Below are positions 35,970-44,880 of a DNA stretch of 64,000 bases, piece after piece. The position numbers and the translations under genes are program-made. The stretch comes from Bradyrhizobium sp. 149 (GTDB taxonomy: Bacteria; Pseudomonadota; Alphaproteobacteria; Rhizobiales; Xanthobacteraceae). Every line of letters begins with the position of its first letter. The stretch's first letter is position 1. Location of the stretch: positions 124,001 to 188,000 of the forward strand of contig NZ_JADPKK010000005.1 in NCBI RefSeq assembly GCF_023073915.1, in the 5' to 3' direction. Below the pieces are notes generated by a model. The model made no database searches. It was not told where the DNA came from and saw nothing but the letters and a program-made list of their open reading frames with translations.

Positions 35970-37109
35970 ATGCCTTTCGACTTGATCCTGCGCGGCGGCC
36001 GTGTGGTCGACCCGTCCCAGAAGCTCGATGCCGTGATCGATGTCGCCTTTGCCGGCGGCAAGGTCGCTGCGATCGGCGGCGGGCTCAAGGCGGATCCGGG
36101 CACGGATGTGCGCGACGTTTCGCAGCTCATCGTCACCCCTGGCCTGATCGATCTCCACACCCACGTCTATTGGGGCGGCACTTCGCTTGGCATCGATGCG
36201 GAGGAATTCTGCCGACTCTCCGGCGTCACCACCGCGGTCGACACCGGCAGCGCGGGGCCCGGCAATTTCGCGGGCTTCCGCAAGCACGTGATCGAGCCGA
36301 GCCAAGTCCGCATTCTCGCTTATCTGCACATCTCGCATGCTGGCATTTTCGGCTTCTCGCACCGGATCATGGTCGGCGAGAGCGAGGAGCTGCGGCTGAT
36401 GAATCCGATCGAGGCGGCCAAGGTGGCCGATGCCAACCGCGACCTCATCGTCGGCATCAAGGTGCGCGTGGGGCTGCACTCCTCGGGCACGTCGGGCGTC
36501 GTGCCGCTCGATATCGCGCTCGAGGTTGCGAACGAGGTCGGCATGCCCCTGATGGCGCATATCGACCATCCGCCGCCGAGCTACGAGGAGGTGCTGGCGC
36601 GCCTGCGCCCCGGCGACGTGCTTACCCATGCGTTCCGGCCGTTCCCGAACACGCCCGCGACCGCGCAGGGCACGGTGAAGCGGGCCGTGCTCGACGCCCG
36701 CGAGCGCGGCGTGCTGTTCGACATCGGCCACGGCAAGGGTTCGTTCGCATTCAAGACCGCGCGCGCCATGCTCGCCAACGGCTTCTATCCGGACACCATC
36801 TCGTCCGACATCCATCAGCTCTGCATCGACGGCCCAGCCTTCGACCAGGTGACGACCCTGTCGAAATTCCTGTGCATGGGCATGCCGCTGTCGGACGTCA
36901 TCGCAACCTCGACGGTCAATGCCGCGATGGCGCTGCGGCGCCCCGAGCTCGGCAGCCTCAAGCCGGGCAGCGTCGGCGACGCCACGCTGATCTCGGTCAA
37001 GGAAGGCCAGTTCGACTATGAGGACGTCGTCGGCGAGCACCTGATCGGCGATCGCAAGATCGTCTCCGAAGGCGTCGTCATCGGCGGCCGCTGGTGGCAT
37101 CCGAACTGA
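35970..37109 (+). CDS. Amidohydrolase/deacetylase family metallohydrolase
   Basis: This 379-residue TIM-barrel protein has the start-strand metal motif DLHTHVYWG (His63, His65), a probable carboxylated-lysine region (DLIVGIKVRVG), MAHIDHPP and LTHAFRPFPNTPA with later metal histidines, and ISSDIHQLCIDGP with the catalytic Asp. This matches the dihydroorotase-like amidohydrolase/deacetylase group; the substrate is probably an N-acyl amino acid or cyclic amide. Transcribed alone. Confidence 0.9.
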   Translation: MPFDLILRGGRVVDPSQKLDAVIDVAFAGGKVAAIGGGLKADPGTDVRDVSQLIVTPGLIDLHTHVYWGGTSLGIDAEEFCRLSGVTTAVDTGSAGPGNFAGFRKHVIEPSQVRILAYLHISHAGIFGFSHRIMVGESEELRLMNPIEAAKVADANRDLIVGIKVRVGLHSSGTSGVVPLDIALEVANEVGMPLMAHIDHPPPSYEEVLARLRPGDVLTHAFRPFPNTPATAQGTVKRAVLDARERGVLFDIGHGKGSFAFKTARAMLANGFYPDTISSDIHQLCIDGPAFDQVTTLSKFLCMGMPLSDVIATSTVNAAMALRRPELGSLKPGSVGDATLISVKEGQFDYEDVVGEHLIGDRKIVSEGVVIGGRWWHPN

Positions 37110-37115
37110 CCAGTG

Positions 37116-37718
37116 CTAGCCCTGCTCGCGATAGAATTGCAGCAGGCGACCGCCTGCCGGCGAGAGCCAGTCGGGCGCACCCGTGATGTAGCCCTCGACG
37201 CGCCCGCCCGTTCCCACCAGATAGGTGACGGGCATGCCGACAAGCCTGAAATTCCCGGCCGATGGTTCCGCGATTGCGCCGTACGCATCGACGTAGCAGG
37301 CGAGGTTTTGCACGGCCAGGCGGCCGAGGAATGCGCGGATCTTTCGCAGATCCTTCGTATCGGTGCAGATCGCGAGAACGTCGAGCCGGTCCGGCTGCGA
37401 TCCCGCGAGGCTTGCGAGCGCGGGGAGATCGAGCCGGCAGGCCGCGCACCACGTCGCCCAGAAATTGACGAGCGTGATGCGTCCCGGCTTTGCCGTCGCA
37501 ACGATGTCGCTGCCATTGAGATCGTGAAGCCGGAGCGGAGCCATCGGCGCACGAGGCCGCACGACCGTGAACTGGTTGCGGCCGGCCTCGAACACCGGCC
37601 AGGACGGGTCGCCGCCTTGCGCACGGCTTGCGTGCAGGGAGGCAATGAGTGCGGGCGCGGCCATCAGGAGCGATCGTCTGGACATCGCAGCGCCGGGCAC
37701 ACGAGGTCTCTCACGCAT
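37116..37718 (-). CDS. TlpA-like thioredoxin-family protein, exported
   Basis: This 200-residue protein has a Tat-like signal (MSRRSLLMAAPALIASLHAS) and a thioredoxin fold with VNFWATWCAACRLDLPAL (CAAC, Cys91 and Cys94) and GMPVTYLVGTGGRVEGYITGAP with the cis-Pro. It likely keeps periplasmic thiols reduced. The start overlaps the DsrE-like stop (ATGCGTGA), so the two are translationally coupled; an internal ATG (37685) would remove 11 residues before the signal. Confidence 0.88.
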   Translation of the reverse strand: MRERPRVPGAAMSRRSLLMAAPALIASLHASRAQGGDPSWPVFEAGRNQFTVVRPRAPMAPLRLHDLNGSDIVATAKPGRITLVNFWATWCAACRLDLPALASLAGSQPDRLDVLAICTDTKDLRKIRAFLGRLAVQNLACYVDAYGAIAEPSAGNFRLVGMPVTYLVGTGGRVEGYITGAPDWLSPAGGRLLQFYREQG

Positions 37719-38172
37719 GGATATAGGCCCAGCCCTTGAGTTGCAGATCGACGACGCGTCCGATCCCGAACGGGACGAGGCTCGCGCCCGGTATCAGCGG
37801 AATGGAGATCTGCTCCTTGGCTTCCGCGATCGATTTTGACGACGCGCACACGCTGTAGGCGAGGTTGGGCAGCGACTGCCGCAACGTCGCGAGCGGCTCG
37901 ACCAGCGGAGTCTTGTCCGCCCGGAAGACGTCGATGCCCTTGCCGTTGGCGACGACCTCGATCAGCAATCTCGCCCCCCTCTCGGCAAAATGCTTGGAGA
38001 GGTTGGCCGAGTAGCTAATCGCATGACCCATGACATAGGGCTCGTTGCTGTCGATCAGGATCACGACGCTCTCAGTGAGACGGTCCTCCTTGGCCGCGGC
38101 GGTGCCGCCGGCCGTGAAGATCGACGCGGCTGCGAGCAGGCCCCTGCGGGACCATCCGTTGGCTGGGATCAT
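37711..38172 (-). CDS. DsrE-family sulfur-relay-like protein with Tat signal
   Basis: This 153-residue protein has a twin-arginine N-terminus (WSRRGLLAAASIFTAGGTAAA) and a DsrE/DsrF-type core (VVILIDSNEPYVMGHAISYSANLSKHFAERGA) with Cys109 (LAYSVCASS) at the usual active-cysteine position. DsrE proteins carry persulfide sulfur. It is the middle gene of doxX-dsrE-tlpA. Confidence 0.8.
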   Translation of the reverse strand: MIPANGWSRRGLLAAASIFTAGGTAAAKEDRLTESVVILIDSNEPYVMGHAISYSANLSKHFAERGARLLIEVVANGKGIDVFRADKTPLVEPLATLRQSLPNLAYSVCASSKSIAEAKEQISIPLIPGASLVPFGIGRVVDLQLKGWAYIHA

Positions 38173-38190
38173 GCTGCGGCGACCAGCTGC

Positions 38191-38619
38191 TCAGAACTGA
38201 CGGGGCGCAATCGGCGCCTTGCGGCCGCGACCCCACAGCACGAACAGGCTGAGCGCGAGCAGGACGATATTGAGCGGTGTCGTCGCGGCTTCGCCACGCG
38301 AAACATGGAAGACGAATGCAAAGGCCTGCAGCACACTACAGCCCAGCGCGGCCAGCACCGTCAGTCGCGGCAGGATCCGCGTCAGAGCCGGCAGCAGAAT
38401 GCCGATGCCGCCGGCGAGATCGACCAAGGCGACGGAGCGAACGAACGTTTCGGAATACTCGCCCGCAAATGGCATCATCGCCGCGAGCTGGGGAATTGGC
38501 GTGAGCAGCTTGACCAGGCCGGCCGAGACGAAGACGAAGGCGAGAAGGACCTGGGCGGCCCAGAGCCCGATGCGAAGGGCGCGGCCGGGAGGGGCGGTCT
38601 CAAAGATCGTGGCGGACAT
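38191..38619 (-). CDS. DoxX family membrane protein
   Basis: This 142-residue protein has four transmembrane helices with the DoxX signature AQVLLAFVFVSAGLVKLLTPIPQLAAMMPFAGEYSETFVRSVALVDLAGGIGILLPAL. DoxX proteins are associated with thiosulfate:quinone redox or membrane oxidoreductase complexes. It is the first gene of the operon, divergent from the LysR gene. Confidence 0.9.
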   Translation of the reverse strand: MSATIFETAPPGRALRIGLWAAQVLLAFVFVSAGLVKLLTPIPQLAAMMPFAGEYSETFVRSVALVDLAGGIGILLPALTRILPRLTVLAALGCSVLQAFAFVFHVSRGEAATTPLNIVLLALSLFVLWGRGRKAPIAPRQF

Positions 38620-38651
38620 GGTGGTTCTCCTGGGATGTGAGGGTCGTCACC

Positions 38652-38680
38652 ATTTGATAATTTCCAGTTATTTGATCAAT
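38652..38680. promoter_or_regulatory. Probable LysR-type regulator binding region
   Basis: The 104-bp divergent gap contains ATAA-N7-TTAT (38657-38671, a T-N11-A style dyad), the palindrome TTGATCAA (38672-38679), and a direct repeat ATTTGAT 18 bp apart (38652 and 38670). This is a typical placement for LysR control of the doxX operon. Confidence 0.5.
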
Positions 38681-38723
38681 ATGGGTTCTGGGATGGATTC
38701 ATTTCCCCAATGTTGATGATCTG

Positions 38724-39608
38724 ATGGATACTCTGGTCAGTATGAGGGTGTTTTGCCTGGTCGCCGAGCTGAAGAGCTTCGCGGCCGCAGCCCAGCGCCT
38801 GCGCATCTCCCCCGCCATGGCGAGCAAGCACGTGATGCAGCTGGAGAAGCGGCTGGGAACGCGGCTGCTCAACCGGACCAGCCGGCGCGTCAGCCTGAGC
38901 GAAAGCGGCACGCTCTATTTCGAGCAGGCCAGGCAGATGCTGGATTCGCTCGACGAGGTCGAGGCCGCCGTCAGCAATGCGACTGTCGCTCCGCGCGGCA
39001 CGCTGCGGCTGACCGCGCCGGTGTGGATGGCGAACCCGATCTTCGCGAGCGTGCTAGCGGACTACCAGGCGCGCTATCCGGAGGTGCGCCTCGACGTCGA
39101 TCTCAGCGGACGGATGGTCAATCTGGTCGAGGAGGGCTTCGATCTCGCACTTCGCGCGACCGGCGCGCCCGACGAGGCGCTGATCGCGCGGCCCATCACC
39201 AATGTCCCGTTCTACCTCGTTGCCGCTCCTGCCTATATCAAACGTACGGGCCGCCCGGCGACCTTCGCCGATCTCTCCGGCCAGGCTTTGCTGCACTACG
39301 CGCTTTATCCCGGCGAGAGCTTCTCCTTCCAGGGCGAGCACGGCACCGAGACCGTCAAGCTCGATCCGGTGCTGCGCAGCGCCAACGAAAGGCTGCTGCA
39401 GATGGCCGCGCTGGCAGGTATGGGTCTCGCCTTCCTACCGAAATGGCTGGTCGCCGAGGATATCGCCGGCGGAGGTCTCGAACACCTCATGCCCGGGCAG
39501 GTCATCTTCGAGGCAAAGCTGTTCGCGGTCTATCCGAGCCGCAAATACCTCTCCGCGAAGGTGAGGACCTTCATCGACTTCATCGCCGCCGACAAGCGGA
39601 TGAAGTAA
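38724..39608 (+). CDS. LysR family transcriptional regulator
   Basis: This 294-residue protein has an N-terminal winged HTH (MRVFCLVAELKSFAAAAQRLRISPAMASKHVMQLEKRLGTRLLNRTSRRVSLSE) and a substrate-binding domain (VDLSGRMVNLVEEGFDLALRATGAPDEALIARPI) typical of the DsdC/AaeR-like LysR branch. It is divergent from doxX-dsrE-tlpA, which it probably controls. Confidence 0.93.
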   Translation: MDTLVSMRVFCLVAELKSFAAAAQRLRISPAMASKHVMQLEKRLGTRLLNRTSRRVSLSESGTLYFEQARQMLDSLDEVEAAVSNATVAPRGTLRLTAPVWMANPIFASVLADYQARYPEVRLDVDLSGRMVNLVEEGFDLALRATGAPDEALIARPITNVPFYLVAAPAYIKRTGRPATFADLSGQALLHYALYPGESFSFQGEHGTETVKLDPVLRSANERLLQMAALAGMGLAFLPKWLVAEDIAGGGLEHLMPGQVIFEAKLFAVYPSRKYLSAKVRTFIDFIAADKRMK

Positions 39609-39615
39609 CGCCTGA

Positions 39616-40761
39616 TCACAACGACCTGGCGATCAGCAGCTTCATGATCTCGTTCGTGCCGCCATAGATCTTCTGGATGCGGGAATCGATGAAGATGCGC
39701 GAGATCGGATATTCCTGCATGTAGCCGTAGCCGCCGAACAGCTGCAGGCATTCGTCGGCGGTCTCGACTTGCTTCTCCGAGCACCAGTATTTCGCCATCG
39801 ATGCCGTGACGGTGTCGAGATCCTTTGCGACGAGCCGCTCGATGCACCAGTCGACGAAGACGCGCGCGATCATCGCTTCGGTCTTGCGCTCGGCGAGCTT
39901 GAAGGCGGTGTTCTGGAAGTCCATCAGCGGCTTGCCGAAGGCTTTCCGCTCCTTGGTGTAATCGACGGTGAGCTTTATCGCGCGCTCCATCGCGGCGACG
40001 GCGCCGACCGCGAGCGCGAGGCGCTCCTGCGGCAGTTGCTGCATCAGCTGCACAAAGCCCTGGCCTTCCTCGCCGCCGAGCAGGTTCTCCGGTGGCACCG
40101 TGACGTTGTCGAAGAACAGCTCGGACGTGTCGGAGGCATGCAAGCCGATTTTGTCGAGGTTGCGCCCGCGCTTGTATCCATCCGTGCCCGATGTTTCGAC
40201 CACGATCAGCGAGATGCCCTTGGCGCCGACATCGCCGGTGCGCGCAACCACGATGACAAGATCGGCGGCCTGGCCGTTGGTAATGAACGTCTTCTGTCCG
40301 TTGATGACGTAGGAATTGCCCTGTTTCCTGGCGGTGGTCTTGACGGCCTGGAGATCCGACCCGGTGCCGGGCTCGGTCATGGCGATGGCGCCGACCATCT
40401 CGCCCGAGGCCATCTTCGGCAGCCAGCGCTTCTTCTGCTCCTCCGAGCCGTAATTGAGGATGTAGTGCGCGACGATGGCGCTGTGCACGGAGACGCCGGT
40501 CGTCAGCTCCGGCACCGTGCTTTCGAGGTCGTCGAGCACGGCGGCATCATAGGCGAAGGTGGCACCCAAGCCGCCATATTCCTCCGGCACGCTTGCCAGC
40601 AGCGCGCCCATCTCGCCGAGCCCGCGCCAGGCAAAGCGGTCGACCATCTTCTGCTCGCGCCATTTCTCGGCATGCGGGGCCAAGTCCTTGGCAAGATATT
40701 TCCGGAACTGGTCGCGGAAGATTTCGAGCTCTTCGGTCATCCAGGAGGATCGGTAGGACAT
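39616..40761 (-). CDS. Acyl-CoA dehydrogenase
   Basis: From ATG 40761 the protein has 381 residues. It shows GAIAMTEPGTGSDLQAVKTTA, INGQKTFITNGQ, KIGLHASDTSELFFDNVTVP, VDYTKERKAFGKPL, LFGGYGYMQEYPISRIFIDSRIQKIYGGTNEIMKL with the catalytic Glu position in IYGGTNEI-type context. This is the long/short-chain FadE-like FAD enzyme of fatty-acid beta-oxidation. Single gene, convergent with the LysR gene and divergent from the hydrolase. Confidence 0.95.
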   Translation of the reverse strand: MSYRSSWMTEELEIFRDQFRKYLAKDLAPHAEKWREQKMVDRFAWRGLGEMGALLASVPEEYGGLGATFAYDAAVLDDLESTVPELTTGVSVHSAIVAHYILNYGSEEQKKRWLPKMASGEMVGAIAMTEPGTGSDLQAVKTTARKQGNSYVINGQKTFITNGQAADLVIVVARTGDVGAKGISLIVVETSGTDGYKRGRNLDKIGLHASDTSELFFDNVTVPPENLLGGEEGQGFVQLMQQLPQERLALAVGAVAAMERAIKLTVDYTKERKAFGKPLMDFQNTAFKLAERKTEAMIARVFVDWCIERLVAKDLDTVTASMAKYWCSEKQVETADECLQLFGGYGYMQEYPISRIFIDSRIQKIYGGTNEIMKLLIARSL

Positions 40762-40887
40762 GGTCACCTCGGTCAATGCGGCTGTCCGGCTTGGTAGGTT
40801 AGTCGGCGGCGGCAATTATTGTGTTTTCAGGTTGCACCGGTGAGCCTACCAAGGCGACTGTACCAGCGTCTGTCGGGATGTCTGATT

Positions 40888-41595
40888 GTGACCGCCAAAA
40901 CCCAAGCCGTCAAAACCCAAGCGACCAAAACCCAAGAGCTCAAGCTCGATATCGAACGCATCGGCGCTGTCTCCGCGATCCTGACGCAGCCGGACCATGC
41001 GCGCGCCTGTTACGTGCTGGCCCATGGCGCGGGCGCCGATATGCGGCATTCCTTCATGGAGAAAGTCGCCGCCGGCCTTGCGGACCGCGGCATCGCGACG
41101 TTCCGTTTCAATTTCCTCTACATGGAGAAGAAGCAGGGGCGTCCCGACCAGCCCGCGGTCGCGCACGCCGCCATCCGCGCGGCGGTCGAGCAGGCGGCGC
41201 GGCTGTGCCCCGGATTGATGCTCGTCGCGGGTGGAAAATCCTTCGGCGGGCGCATGACGTCGCAGGCGCATTCCAAGACGCCGCTGCCTGATGTCAAAGG
41301 GCTCGCCTTCCTCGGCTTTCCCCTGCATGCCGACGGCAAGCCATCGATTGAACGCGCGGAACATCTCGCCGGCATCGCAACTCCCATGCTGTTCCTGCAA
41401 GGCACGCGCGACAAGCTCGCCGATCTCGGCCATCTCAAGCCTGTCATCGCGGAGCTTGGTCCGAAGGCGACGCTGCATGCGGTCGAAGGCGGCGATCACT
41501 CCTTCGCGGTGTTGAAAAAGTCCGGCCGCACCAACGATGAGACGCTTGCAGAGGTACTCGATACGCTGGTGGTCTGGATCGACGAACTCGTCTGA
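40888..41595 (+). CDS. Alpha/beta-hydrolase family protein
   Basis: From GTG 40888 the protein is about 235 residues. It shows YVLAHGAGADMRHSFMEKVAAGLADRGIATFRFNFLYME, then VAGGKSFGGRMTSQAHSK with the nucleophile elbow GKSFGG (Ser), and a late catalytic His in EGGDHSF. It is a dienelactone-hydrolase or YuiI/KANL3-like serine hydrolase; substrate unknown. The first 15 residues derive from a 15-bp repeat encoding TQAVK/TQATK/TQELK. The frame is open to 40819, so the start is uncertain. Confidence 0.85.
   Translation: MTAKTQAVKTQATKTQELKLDIERIGAVSAILTQPDHARACYVLAHGAGADMRHSFMEKVAAGLADRGIATFRFNFLYMEKKQGRPDQPAVAHAAIRAAVEQAARLCPGLMLVAGGKSFGGRMTSQAHSKTPLPDVKGLAFLGFPLHADGKPSIERAEHLAGIATPMLFLQGTRDKLADLGHLKPVIAELGPKATLHAVEGGDHSFAVLKKSGRTNDETLAEVLDTLVVWIDELV
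40897..40941. repeat. 15-bp tandem repeat, three copies
   Basis: The unit AAAACCCAAGCCGTC varies slightly in its three copies. It is in frame and codes for a Thr/Lys/Gln-rich N-terminal stretch. Confidence 0.7.
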
Positions 41596-41598
41596 AAT

Positions 41599-42573
41599 TC
41601 ACGCCGAGTAAAGCCCCTTGTCGCGCGCCTTCTGGATTGCGAGCGCGGCGATCAGGTCGAGGGTCGGCGTCGACAGGCCGGCGGTGCGCGCGAAGGCCTG
41701 CGGCGCCTTCACCAGCACGTCGATCTCCATGGCGCGGCCGAGTTCATAATCCTGCAGCAGCGACGGCTTGTGGTTGGGGGCGGGGCCGCTGCGTGATACG
41801 CGCTTGACCTCGGGAATGAAGTGCTGGGCGATCTCGTTGGCCTCGTTCAGCATCCGCGGGATGACCTCGGCGAACGCAGGATCGTCGCGCACGCCGCGCG
41901 CGGTCTGGCCGGTGAGCAGGCACAGCACCGAGAGCGACATGTTGGTCAGCAGCTTTGACCAGATCGCCTCGCGGATATCGGCCACCGGCGGCGATTCCAG
42001 CCGTGCGTCGTTGAAGACGCCGCGGAGCCTTGTGATGCGCTCGCAATTGCGGTCGTCGCATTCGCCGATCAGCAGACGGTTGCGGTCCGGCGTCAGGTTG
42101 TGCACCACGCCGGGCGCGGTCACCTCGTTGGAGGAGAAGACCACGCCGCCGACGATCCGCTCTTTCGGAATGCAGGCGCGCAGGCGCCCGCCCGGGTCGA
42201 GGAAGGAAATGTCGGGCGGGGTGGGGTGCCGCGGCGGCAGGCCGATCCCGTACCACCAGGGAATGCCGTTCTGCGCAAAAACGATCGCGGTGTCGTCCTG
42301 AAGCAACGGCTTGATGCTGACGACCAGCCCCTGCAGCGCGGTGGCCTTGAGCGTCGAGATCACGACGTCCTGGGGCCCGAGCTGGGCCGGATCGCCCGAC
42401 GCGTTCACCTTGGCGGAGACCTCGGAATCGCCGACGCGCAGCTTGAGGCCATTGGCGCGGGCCGCCTCCAGATGGGCGCCGCGCATCACGCACGAAACCT
42501 CATGGCCGGCGCGGGCCAGCCTGACCGCGATATGGCTGCCGACGGCGCCCGCGCCGAAAATGCAGATGCGCAT
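41599..42573 (-). CDS. Ketopantoate reductase family protein
   Basis: From ATG 42573 the protein has 324 residues. It shows ICIFGAGAVGSHIAVRLARAGHEVSCVMRG (NADP fold), ISTLKATALQGLV, FAQNGIPWWYG, and the C-terminal region with ADIREAIWSKLLTNMSLSVLCLLTG (catalytic Lys) and PSLLQDYELGRAMEIDVLV. It is a second PanE-type enzyme in this window. Upstream codons to 42813 are not family-like. Confidence 0.9.
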   Translation of the reverse strand: MRICIFGAGAVGSHIAVRLARAGHEVSCVMRGAHLEAARANGLKLRVGDSEVSAKVNASGDPAQLGPQDVVISTLKATALQGLVVSIKPLLQDDTAIVFAQNGIPWWYGIGLPPRHPTPPDISFLDPGGRLRACIPKERIVGGVVFSSNEVTAPGVVHNLTPDRNRLLIGECDDRNCERITRLRGVFNDARLESPPVADIREAIWSKLLTNMSLSVLCLLTGQTARGVRDDPAFAEVIPRMLNEANEIAQHFIPEVKRVSRSGPAPNHKPSLLQDYELGRAMEIDVLVKAPQAFARTAGLSTPTLDLIAALAIQKARDKGLYSA

Positions 42574-42733
42574 GGTGTGATGTCCCGTCCCTGGTCCCTT
42601 GAATGCCGCCCGGCAGCAGCATGACACAAGCCGCCATGCGATGGACGCGGCCGCCCTACGCCGGAAAGATATGGATCGGAACGAGCGGCCTCGGTCATAG
42701 TGCAGGGCAAACAAACGACCGGAGGGATCGCCG

Positions 42734-43537
42734 ATGACTGACAGCCCCGTCCTGTGGACCCTGGATGCGCGCGGGGTTGCGACGGTCACGTTGAACCGGC
42801 CCGAGGTCAACAACGCCTATGACGGCGCATTGATCGCAGGCGTGCTTGCGGCCATGGACGATCTCGGCGGAAAGCCCAACCTTCGCATCGTGGTGCTCCG
42901 GGGCAATGGCAAGCATTTCCAGGCCGGTGCCGACCTCAAATGGATCAACGGCGTGCGGCCGCAATCGAGTGATGCGAACGAGGCGGCGTCGCGTGCGACG
43001 TTCGAGGCTGTGCAGAGGCTCAACACGCTGCCGATCCCGACGGTCGCGCTGGTGCAGGGCGGCTGCTTCGGCGGCGGCACCGGCGTGATCGCAGCCTGCG
43101 ACGTCGTGATCGCAGCGGATAACGCCCTGTTCTCGATCACCGAGGTGCGCTGGGGCCTGACGGCGGCCATCATCATCCCGCAGCTCTGCGATGCCATTGG
43201 TGTACGGCAAGTCCGCCGCTACGCGTTGACAGGTGAACGTTTCGGCGCCGAGGACGCCCGACGCATCGGCCTCGTTCATGAGGTGGTGCCGCTCGCCGAT
43301 CTCGACGCGGCCGGCGCCAAGGTGGTCGAGCAGTTGCTTGCCAACGGACCGGAGGCGATGGCCGAGACCAAGCGCCTCGCGCTGGAGAGCTCGTTCGGCG
43401 GCATGGCGGTGGACGATGCGGCTTACAAGCGGCTCGTGCACCTGCATTCGCTCAAGCGCCAGAGCGCGGAAGCCGCGGAAGGGCTGGCGTCGTTCGCGGA
43501 GAAGCGGGCGGGGAATTGGGGCGGCGTAAAGGGCTGA
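42734..43537 (+). CDS. Enoyl-CoA hydratase/isomerase family protein
   Basis: This 267-residue crotonase-fold protein shows VATVTLNRPEVNNAYD, GKHFQAGADLKWI, VQGGCFGGGTGVIAACDVVIAADNALFSITEVRWGL, the AII-IPQL region and the C-terminal KRLALESS. It resembles methylglutaconyl-CoA hydratase or related hydratases. The ATG follows GGAGGGATC and a short divergent gap to the ketopantoate-reductase gene. Confidence 0.93.
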   Translation: MTDSPVLWTLDARGVATVTLNRPEVNNAYDGALIAGVLAAMDDLGGKPNLRIVVLRGNGKHFQAGADLKWINGVRPQSSDANEAASRATFEAVQRLNTLPIPTVALVQGGCFGGGTGVIAACDVVIAADNALFSITEVRWGLTAAIIIPQLCDAIGVRQVRRYALTGERFGAEDARRIGLVHEVVPLADLDAAGAKVVEQLLANGPEAMAETKRLALESSFGGMAVDDAAYKRLVHLHSLKRQSAEAAEGLASFAEKRAGNWGGVKG

Positions 43538-43540
43538 GCG

Positions 43541-43813
43541 TCAGCAACCGCGGCAGATGTTATTGATGCTGCGATAGACGGCATCGTCGTCCTGCCGCAT
43601 CTGGCGCACCGATTCGAGCGTCCTGCTCTCGCCGGCAGGCGCGGCGGGCTTGCGCTTCGCGGCCAGCTCGTCCTCCTGGCGCTTGTAGCAGGCCTCGCGA
43701 TCGGCCTTGGCCTGGATGAAGCGGCAGTTCTGCTCCACGGCTGCGGCGGGACTCGCCAAAATTGCGAGGGTGATCAAGACGGGCAGAGTGAATTTCACGA
43801 CTATCGAATCCAT
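43541..43813 (-). CDS. Small secreted hypothetical protein
   Basis: From ATG 43813 this is a 90-residue protein with a signal peptide (FTLPVLITLAILASPAAA), four cysteines (CRFIQAKADREACY near the front, NICRGC at the end) and a basic mature part. No family recognised. Confidence 0.65.
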   Translation of the reverse strand: MDSIVVKFTLPVLITLAILASPAAAVEQNCRFIQAKADREACYKRQEDELAAKRKPAAPAGESRTLESVRQMRQDDDAVYRSINNICRGC

Positions 43814-43883
43814 GGCGGCCCTTCTCTCAGGTCCGCCTCGCCAGAGCAACTGCGATCTTGCGGCGACAATGACGCGACAGGGC

Positions 43884-44768
43884 CTACAGCGACGTCGCGA
43901 GCGACGTTTTCAGCAGTGTGAGCAGCGCCTGCACCGCGGCCGCATTGCGTCGCCGCTCGGGGATCGCGGCCTTCACCCACAATTCCGGAATCGGAAAGTC
44001 GCGCAGCACCGGCTTGAGCGTGCCGTCGCGTAAAGCGTCCGCGACGAGATAATGCGACATCAACGCGATGCCGTTGCCGGCGATTGCGCTACGCGCCAGC
44101 ACGTATCCTTCGTTGGAGGAGAGCAGAGGACTGACCTGGATGCTGATGCGTCCGCGCGGTCCGTCGAAGACCCATTCCGGGCCGGTCGGCAGGAAGCTGA
44201 GGCAGCTATGCTCGACGAGATCGCGCGGATGCTTTGGCGTTCCGTGTTTCTTCAGATAGGCCGGTGAAGCGCACAGCAGCCGCTTCAGTGCGCACAAGGG
44301 CTCGTCGACCACGCCGCCGAAGGAATGCGGGAAGGCGCCGATGGCGATGTCAAAGCCTTCAGTCACCGGATCGACCGGGCGGTCGATCAGCACGACCTCG
44401 AGCTTGAGCCGCGGATTCTGCGTCTGGAACGCGCTGAAGATATCCGCAAGCCGCGCCACCGTCAGCGAGGTCGGCGCCTTGATGCGGAGGTGATCGACGA
44501 GATCATGACCCTTCTCGCCCATGCGCGAGAGCAGGTCCGTGGCGTCGGTGACGACGCCGCGGGCGCGATGCACGTAGCGCTGGCCGGCTTCCGTCAGCCG
44601 CAATTGCCGGGTCGAGCGGTGAAACAGCGGCGCGCCGATGCGCGCCTCCAGTTGCGTGACGCGCTTGGCCACCACCGAAGTCGAGACGCCGAGTTTTCGC
44701 GCAGCCGCGGAGAAGCCGGCGGCGTCGGCGGTCGCAAGGAACGCCTGCAAGTTCACCAGGATGTCCAT
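43884..44768 (-). CDS. LysR family transcriptional regulator
   Basis: This 294-residue protein has an HTH at residues about 6-60 (FLATADAAGFSAAARKLGVSTSVVAKRVTQLEARIGAPLFHRSTRQLRLTEAG) and the LysR effector domain (RGRISIQVSPLLSSNEG, NGIALMSHYLVADALRDGTLKPVL). It is divergent from the FAD oxidoreductase gene by 112 bp and likely controls it and perhaps the ABC importer. Confidence 0.93.
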   Translation of the reverse strand: MDILVNLQAFLATADAAGFSAAARKLGVSTSVVAKRVTQLEARIGAPLFHRSTRQLRLTEAGQRYVHRARGVVTDATDLLSRMGEKGHDLVDHLRIKAPTSLTVARLADIFSAFQTQNPRLKLEVVLIDRPVDPVTEGFDIAIGAFPHSFGGVVDEPLCALKRLLCASPAYLKKHGTPKHPRDLVEHSCLSFLPTGPEWVFDGPRGRISIQVSPLLSSNEGYVLARSAIAGNGIALMSHYLVADALRDGTLKPVLRDFPIPELWVKAAIPERRRNAAAVQALLTLLKTSLATSL

Positions 44769-44880
44769 CTCGACCTTTCGCGTTTCGAGAAAGCTGATCG
44801 CCTGTTTTGGAGGATTGTAGCTCAGTCCGCGTTAATTCATAGTCGGGCCCAAGCAAAGGATTTCAGGGACAGGACGCGCC

